The translations under genes were made by a program, and so were the position numbers. Positions 39,931 to 43,571 of a stretch of DNA of 43,571 nt are shown here, one piece after another. This DNA comes from Paratrimastix pyriformis (lineage: Eukaryota; Preaxostyla; Paratrimastigidae): positions 1 to 43,571 of the forward strand of contig JAPMOS010000239.1 of the NCBI GenBank assembly GCA_027972325.1, read 5' to 3'. The notes under the pieces were generated by a model that saw only the letters and a list, made by a program, of their open reading frames with translations, searched no databases and was not told where the DNA came from. How positions within the stretch are numbered: the stretch's first letter is position 1; every line of letters begins with the position of its first letter.

Positions 39931-40439
39931 CCAGAGGGCCCACCAATGGCGATCGCCTTTGAAATGAGGTCTGGATTTGTTTCACTGTGAGGTTTTCATT
40001 TCTCCCCACTGGAAAAATTCTAGGTCATGGACCTCCAAGACTTGGGTCTTTGCGGACTGGGCCTCACGGCCATTCTCGACTTCAGCGAATGCAATTGCGG
40101 CTTGCCGCTGTTCACTCTGCTGGTTCGGTTCGAGGTTTTATGCACTTCTGGTACATGGTCTGTGCTTTTGCTTTCGGTTTCCACCGACACCGAGGCACCG
40201 GTCGCTGATGCAGATGCAATTGCCTGCTGTCTTGCGGTGCGCTTCGCGGAGAACCGTGCCAGCCTGTTGAACGGTTTGTGGTGGACAATGGTCTGTGAAG
40301 ACGCTGTCACTTTGGACACTTCGCACTGACTCTTGCCATTGCAATGGTGCGGCCCCGAGGTGATCACCAGTCGGGGCGGGACAGACCCTTGATCTCGACA
40401 GGACCGAAGAGGTCCTCGGAGACCTCGTTGAGAGCCGCG
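39931..40439 (-). other. DIRS copy 2 linker between gag-like and RT regions
   Basis: No recognised domain. Low-confidence minus frames only; probably gag C-terminus or linker. Confidence 0.35.
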
Positions 40440-41235
40440 GCAGCTCCTGGTCCGCCTCGGGTTCGTCCTCATTCTCCTCATCACCACCACCAGACTTGGG
40501 CTTGAGGCCCTTGACGGCCAGCAGCTCTTGGCGGCCGGCGGCCCTGGCGGAGGGCATGGGCCAGGAGGGCCGCAGCGTCGAGGTGGGGCTCCATGGCGGC
40601 TCTCCGGGCCTCGGAGAGCTGCTCCGTCAGCATGACCAACCCGAGCTGGACGGCCTTGAGGGCGGCCTTCAGCTGGTCGGCGTTCAGCTGCGTGTCCTCG
40701 GACTCGGAGCCGAAGATACCCACGTAGCCATAGGCCAAGGCCCTGGTGGTGAGCTGGACCGTGTCCAACATGGACACCAGGCGGCCGTCAGCTGCCATAA
40801 GGTCTGTGGGGGCCCGCGTGCGTGCATGGCACTCTTGGGTGGGGCGTTGAGCACCTGGGCTTCCCAAGAAGCTTAAGGGGGGGGAAGCGCTTGAGGATGG
40901 CCTTCACAGGCCTTCTCCGGGTCTCGGAGGCGTGGTGTTGCTGGGCCAGGAAACTCTCAGGGACGAGGTCCCTGAGGAACGCGCGCTGCAGCTCAGCGTC
41001 AACACCCGAGCCCAGGCAGGCCAGCGGGTCGGCCTCTTGACGACGCGCCTCTTCAAGGACAAGACTTCCGGATGGGCCGGGTCAAGCGGGTGCTCGAAGG
41101 CATCCGGCGAGGACCAGAAGGCGGCTGCCAAGGTCGGCGTGGGAAGGAACTGGTCCTTGGAAGGAGCCGACTCTGCCGCCGCTGGTGGTGCTTCTTGTTG
41201 TTGTTGTTGTTGTTGATCTTGTTGTTGCATAGTAA
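40440..41235 (-). pseudogene. gag-like region of DIRS copy 2 (fossil)
   Basis: Starts MQQQDQQQQQQQEAPPAAAE (polyglutamine from TTG repeats at 41197-41230), then DQFLPTPTLAAAFWSSPDAF. Farther on is a helical stretch DGRLVSMLDTVQLTTRALAY and LNADQLKAALKAVQLGLVML. Position next to the right terminal repeat and helix-rich content fit a DIRS gag. It looks broken. Confidence 0.6.
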
Positions 41236-41312
41236 CGAGTAATGCTTGGTTGTCTTGAAACCAATAAAAGTGGTAACGCAAAATTTTTGCTTTTCTCAGT
41301 CGGGTTCGACGA

Positions 41313-41453
41313 AGAAACGACGGGGTGATGTGGACTATTTTCAGTTTTATTTTATTATTATTATTCTTTGAAAGTCGGGTGAATACGAAGACTAGTCATG
41401 AGCACAGCCTTACCGATGAGTAGCTCTCATTCTTCCTACTTTGGACGGAAGAT
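41313..41453 (-). repeat. right terminal repeat of DIRS copy 2
   Basis: The inverted match of the left repeat from GAAACGACGGGGTGATG to GCACAGCC. The outer 50 or so bases (TACCGATGAGTAGCTCTCAT to GGACGGAAGAT) are unique to this end and complementary to the internal region. Confidence 0.9.
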
Positions 41454-41790
41454 AGGGGCACGATTAGAGGCCGATCCCGCAAAAAGAGCATTGTCAGACC
41501 GGTGCGAGCCGACCACCTGGTATCGAGCCTCGTCCAGGGCCGACGTTTGGACGATTATGCTGAACAGGACGGCCGCTCCCAGCTTCTCGAACCATTCACA
41601 ATTGCTCCGAGGCGCTCTCGTAGGCAAGGGGCCGGGCGAGGCTCGGGCGGGGTCGATGGAGCTCAGCAGCACATGGGCCCTCTGCCGTGGCACTTTTCCG
41701 ACAGAGAGAGAATCGAGCCCCTAACAACCCGAACAAAGCGAAAGGAATGTGCAGTCAGTAACTTGTTCAAAAAGGAAACGATGAAAACAG
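41454..41790 (-). other. minus-strand coding-like flank of DIRS copy 2
   Basis: Reads NCEWFEKLGAAVLFSIIVQT and SALDEARYQVVGSHRSDNAL on the minus strand, up to the insertion point. It is likely part of the same gene block as 34.6-35.9 kb on the other side of the DIRS. No family. Confidence 0.4.
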
Positions 41791-41794
41791 GTCA

Positions 41795-42933
41795 CGAGTG
41801 GTGGGAGGAGGCAGGGTGGCGCGCAAGGTACGCATTGACGATATCAACGACGGACTGCATTACTTGGCGAGCGGGGTGGGAGGAGGGAGGGTGGCGCGCA
41901 AGGTACGCATTGACGAGATCAACGACGGACTGCAGTACTGGCGAGCGGCCTCCGGGGAGAAGTCGTCGGGTCGGTCGGCCGGGCCCTGCGGCCCCTTCGC
42001 GGGTTCGGGGGCACGGCCGCCCTCGTCCGACGACGAGGAGGAGATCTCCACTGGGGCCGGGTGCTTGTGCCGGTGCCGCGGCCTGGCGTCCTCCTGGGGC
42101 GTCGTCCGAGCCTTCGCCTCCGCAGCCTCCTTGGCCTCATGAGGCGGCCCAGGCTTCCGGCGGGTCGGTGGCGGGGGCCGGGGCCGCGGCCTTCGCCTCC
42201 TGGCGGCCTCCTTCTTGGACTTGGCGGCCACCGGGGCCGCCTTCTTGCCTTCTTCGGGGCCTCGCGATCCTTCTTGGGCTTGGCGGCCGCCGGGGCCGCT
42301 CTTGGGCTTGGGCGGGCTCGGCACATCATCGTCGTCCAGGTTCTGAAATCAAAAAAGAATCAGCTGGGAAGGCCAGAACCCGCTCCGACAGACGGCCCGG
42401 CTCCAGTTCCCTTGTCCTTGTGCTCGACGGCGCCAGAGGCGGCGTCGTCGGACGGGCGGTCAGGGCGGTCGGGGCCTTCGGGGCGGTAGGGGTCGGGGCA
42501 GGGGGCGCTCCTGGTGCGGTGTGCGTGGCGGCGGGGCGGGAGACCTAACAAAGAACGAATTTAGCACCGAGCCGGAGGTGCGATGCAAATACGGACGAGG
42601 GCTCCCGCGTTCGGGCTCGTCCTCCTCCCCACCGATGTCGAGGAGGAGGTCTTTACCGGCGGAATCAGGTGAGGACGGCCGGAAAAGCCGTCAAAGTCTG
42701 TCGAATCAGCTCCAGATGGTAGGGCGTCATGAGCCCCGCGCCCAACGGCTGGGTGAGGAGGAGGGCGTCGACGGAAGCTATGACAACAAGTTTCGGGAAA
42801 ACGAGGGGCGAGTAAAACAAACCAATTGATCGCCTGGTAACCCTCGGCCCATTTCGGGGGTCCTGGCCGATCGCACCCTCGTACTCAATGGCTTCTTGGG
42901 GGTGTGGAACTGGTTCCAATCGATCGAGTTCAT
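41795..42933 (-). CDS. disordered K/P/E-rich spliced protein, unrecognised
   Basis: Minus strand. Starts MNSIDWNQFHTPKKPLSTRV at 42933, just after TTTTCAG, so an upstream exon is possible. A GT-AG intron candidate lies at about 42781-42838. After a pyrimidine-rich stretch ending TTTTTTGATTTCAG (plus strand near 42343), the next exon reads NLDDDDVPSPPKPKSGPG, a long K/R/P/E-rich tract, an acidic serine patch (PVEISSSSSDEGG), and a C-terminus made of two copies of LQSVVDLVNAYLARHP (42-base helix within a 75-base tandem repeat) before a stop near 41795. Mostly disordered; family unknown. Some exon limits are uncertain. Confidence 0.4.
41800..41949. repeat. 75-base tandem duplication in coding sequence
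   Basis: Two adjacent copies, GTGGGAGGAGG(C/G)AGGGTGG to ACTGCA(T/G)TACT.GGCGAGCGG, differ at only a handful of bases. On the minus strand each encodes the same amphipathic helix (SVVDLVNAYLARHP), with frame preserved between copies. Confidence 0.9.
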
Positions 42934-42939
42934 CTGAAA

Positions 42940-43163
42940 ACGGCAAAAAGGCGCGTTAACAAAGGTTAGAACCCGGGGTAAGGTCCACCTCGCGAGTTGA
43001 ATGAGAACACCACCACCTCGAAAAATTCGATGTCAGAACACCACCTCGAAAAATTCGATTTCTATTGAAAATCCATACCGCCGGTATGGATTTTAGTACC
43101 CGACAAACATCGCGATCCGGGTTCTGATGATGTAAATCGATGAGTTTCATCGAAAAACACTTG
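42940..43163. other. AT-rich island with direct repeats and palindromes
   Basis: Holds the direct repeat AACACCACCTCGAAAAATTCGA (copies near 43005 with a small insertion and at 43037), a perfect 12-base-arm palindrome AAAATCCATACC / GGTATGGATTTT (43067-43093), and TCGATGA / TCATCGA (43137-43153). No gene seen. Confidence 0.6.
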
Positions 43164-43571
43164 AGTGAATTCTCTCAATCTCTAGACCTAGCAGTGCCGA
43201 AATCCCCAAAGTTGTTTCTGACCTGACCGCCAGCTTGTTGGGACCTCTCGATCCCCGAGCGTGGGACCCGTGGGTGCACAAGTATGCGCGCGTCCCTGAC
43301 GTCTCACAGTTTGTTGTTGTTTCTGACCCTGTACGGTCTGTGTGAGGGTGTGGGCGCAGACAAACACAGGCCCGCCCAACCAAATGCTCTCAGTATAGTT
43401 CGCGTCCGTGTGTGAAGTGTGATCCCACTCCAGGCAGGACAGCACCGCAGAGCACCGAGTAGGGAGCAGAAATACTATGGAATAATGCCACCCGGCTGTG
43501 GGCAAGGCGGACAAGTGCACTGTTCTCAGCCTTGCCTGTGAATGGACAGAGTGACCCCAAGCAGGAGTGAA
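43164..43571 (-). repeat. inverted copy of 29097-29506, reaching the window end
   Basis: The reverse complement is almost identical to 29097-29506. Since the repeat reaches the last base or two of the window, its true outer end is not known. Confidence 0.9.

Larger units (their letters stand above)
35876..41453 (-). mobile_element. DIRS-type tyrosine-recombinase retrotransposon, copy 2 (fossil, broken)
   Basis: A second DIRS element, minus-oriented, of a different lineage from copy 1. It shows inverted terminal repeats (35893-35986 and 41313-41410) with unequal outer tips, an internal complementary region (36719-36803) and, right to left, gag-like, RT, RNase H, methylase-like and recombinase regions. 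Junction matching puts the ends at about 35876 and 41453 (5.58 kb). No target-site duplication is visible. Coding looks more decayed than in copy 1, with at least five breaks. It is inserted in minus-strand coding-like DNA. Confidence 0.9.

Overview
The window looks like nuclear DNA of a microbial eukaryote (a protist, alga or zoosporic fungus; I cannot name it). The evidence is GT-AG introns of only about 37 to 64 bases, long (CA)n tracts, and DIRS-type tyrosine-recombinase retrotransposons. Two very different base compositions meet near 8.45 kb. The first 8.4 kb is AT-rich with compact intron-less genes. The rest is GC-rich, repeat-rich and built largely of mobile elements. I recognise no ordinary housekeeping gene, rRNA, tRNA or CRISPR array.

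Region 1 (1-8450) is part of a capsid-bearing virus fossil, best read as a Polinton-like virus or virophage relative. It has a capsid-like gene running off the left edge, an A32/FtsK-type packaging ATPase with an N-terminal zinc finger, an acidic coiled-coil protein, a small membrane protein, a long fibre-like gene ending in a peptidase S74-type chaperone, and a protein resembling the single-stranded-DNA-binding family of large DNA viruses. It ends in AT-rich tandem repeats. Most genes look open and the fibre region looks broken.

Region 2 (about 10.1-26.6 kb) is flanked by a long inverted repeat. The inner 219 bases of each arm are nearly identical and the outer 800 or so are decayed. Between the arms lie several short-intron genes: an unrecognised minus-strand gene (11.8-13.9 kb), a coiled-coil protein (14.25-15.1 kb, minus), a C2H2-finger plus transposase-like gene (15.3-16.9 kb and beyond, plus), a retroelement-type restriction-endonuclease-like domain (24.0-24.4 kb, minus) and a small RG-rich protein next to the right arm. 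This looks like a large multi-gene DNA transposon. A 5-kb DIRS retrotransposon (18.49-23.56 kb) sits inside it, in a GGGAC-type repeat.

Region 3 (26.6-31.7 kb) has no convincing genes. It is built of decayed tandem and direct repeats, plus a foldback copy of the Region 2 inner arm.

Region 4 (31.7-43.6 kb) holds minus-strand coding-like sequence with the same tiny introns, a DDE integrase domain at its left end, and a second, unrelated DIRS retrotransposon (35.88-41.45 kb, minus). A second inverted-repeat pair (29.10-29.51 and 43.16-43.57 kb) brackets it, so it may be a second large composite element. The two inverted-repeat blocks, each carrying its own DIRS insertion and several unrecognised spliced genes, are the most promising novelty.
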